Source: an uncultured Oscillospiraceae bacterium (lineage in GTDB: Bacteria > Bacillota > Clostridia > Oscillospirales > Acutalibacteraceae). From it: a DNA stretch of 5,383 bases. Of the stretch, positions 5,336-5,383 are shown piece by piece. Where the stretch lies: the NCBI GenBank assembly GCA_900544515.1, contig UQVI01000120.1:1-5383 (forward strand), written 5' to 3'. A program made the position numbers and the translations under genes. How positions within the stretch are numbered: the first letter of the stretch is position 1; each line of letters begins with the position of its first letter. Below the pieces are notes generated by a model. It saw only the letters and a program-made list of their open reading frames with translations. It had not been told where the DNA came from and made no database searches.

Positions 5336-5383
5336 CTGTCTCTTATACACATCTCCGAGCCCACGAGACTAAGGCGAATCTCG
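5336..5383 (-). other. Untrimmed Illumina Nextera i7 adapter, reverse complement (artefact)
   Basis: Synthetic DNA again: the mosaic end CTGTCTCTTATACACATCT (5336-5354), CCGAGCCCACGAGAC (5355-5369), index complement TAAGGCGA (5370-5377) and the P7 stub ATCTCG (5378-5383). It is the exact complement of positions 1-46 plus two more bases. It is 48 bases long, so it stays in frame with lacZ and contains no stop, giving a false protein tail. Confidence 0.98.

Noticed and set aside
1..5383. A transposon-like element bounded by perfect terminal inverted repeats containing a Tn5 mosaic end
   Set aside because: The repeats include a Nextera index, sequencing-primer part and P7 stub, there is no transposase, and the enclosed genes are housekeeping types.

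Overview
The window is a short assembled contig of bacterial DNA with sequencing adapter left on both ends. Positions 1-46 and 5336-5383 are the Illumina Nextera i7 adapter (Tn5 mosaic end, read-2 primer part, index TCGCCTTA and a stub of P7), pointing outward at each end. Native DNA is therefore 47-5335. The terminal inverted repeat is synthetic and is not a transposon.

The native DNA looks like an anaerobic Firmicute of the class Clostridia, probably a gut or rumen Oscillospiraceae/Ruminococcaceae-type organism. The clues are a moderately AT-rich composition, strong AGGAGG-type ribosome binding sites, -35/-10 promoters with 17-bp spacers, TAA stops on all four complete genes, and the style of the proteins. 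This placement is an inference from style, not from a search.

Layout: all genes are on the + strand. (1) 95-3022 is a tight three-gene cluster: an aspartate aminotransferase of the Ic / PF12897 type, a xylose-isomerase-like TIM-barrel sugar phosphate isomerase/epimerase (7-bp gap), and a ten-helix EamA/DMT-family transporter (13-bp overlap). They are very likely co-transcribed, but their shared substrate cannot be read from the sequence. (2) 3023-3115 is a compact regulatory region with a near-consensus sigma-A promoter and two NrdR-box-like palindromes, one lying between the -35 and -10. (3) 3116-3559 is nrdR, the zinc-ribbon/ATP-cone repressor of ribonucleotide reductase genes, so the layout predicts autoregulation. 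(4) 3574-3612 is a strong intrinsic terminator, followed at once by a second promoter (3614-3642) and an AAGGAGG site. (5) 3677-5335 is the first 553 codons of a cytoplasmic GH2 beta-galactosidase (LacZ type). It has both catalytic glutamates and is cut off by the contig end.

No undescribed system is evident: the genes are ordinary chromosomal metabolism and regulation. The points most worth a second look are the NrdR operator architecture (37-bp centre spacing, 16-bp near-perfect inverted repeat), the ten-codon reading frame better placed than lacZ on the lacZ ribosome binding site, and the adapter contamination, which adds a false 16-residue tail to the predicted beta-galactosidase.
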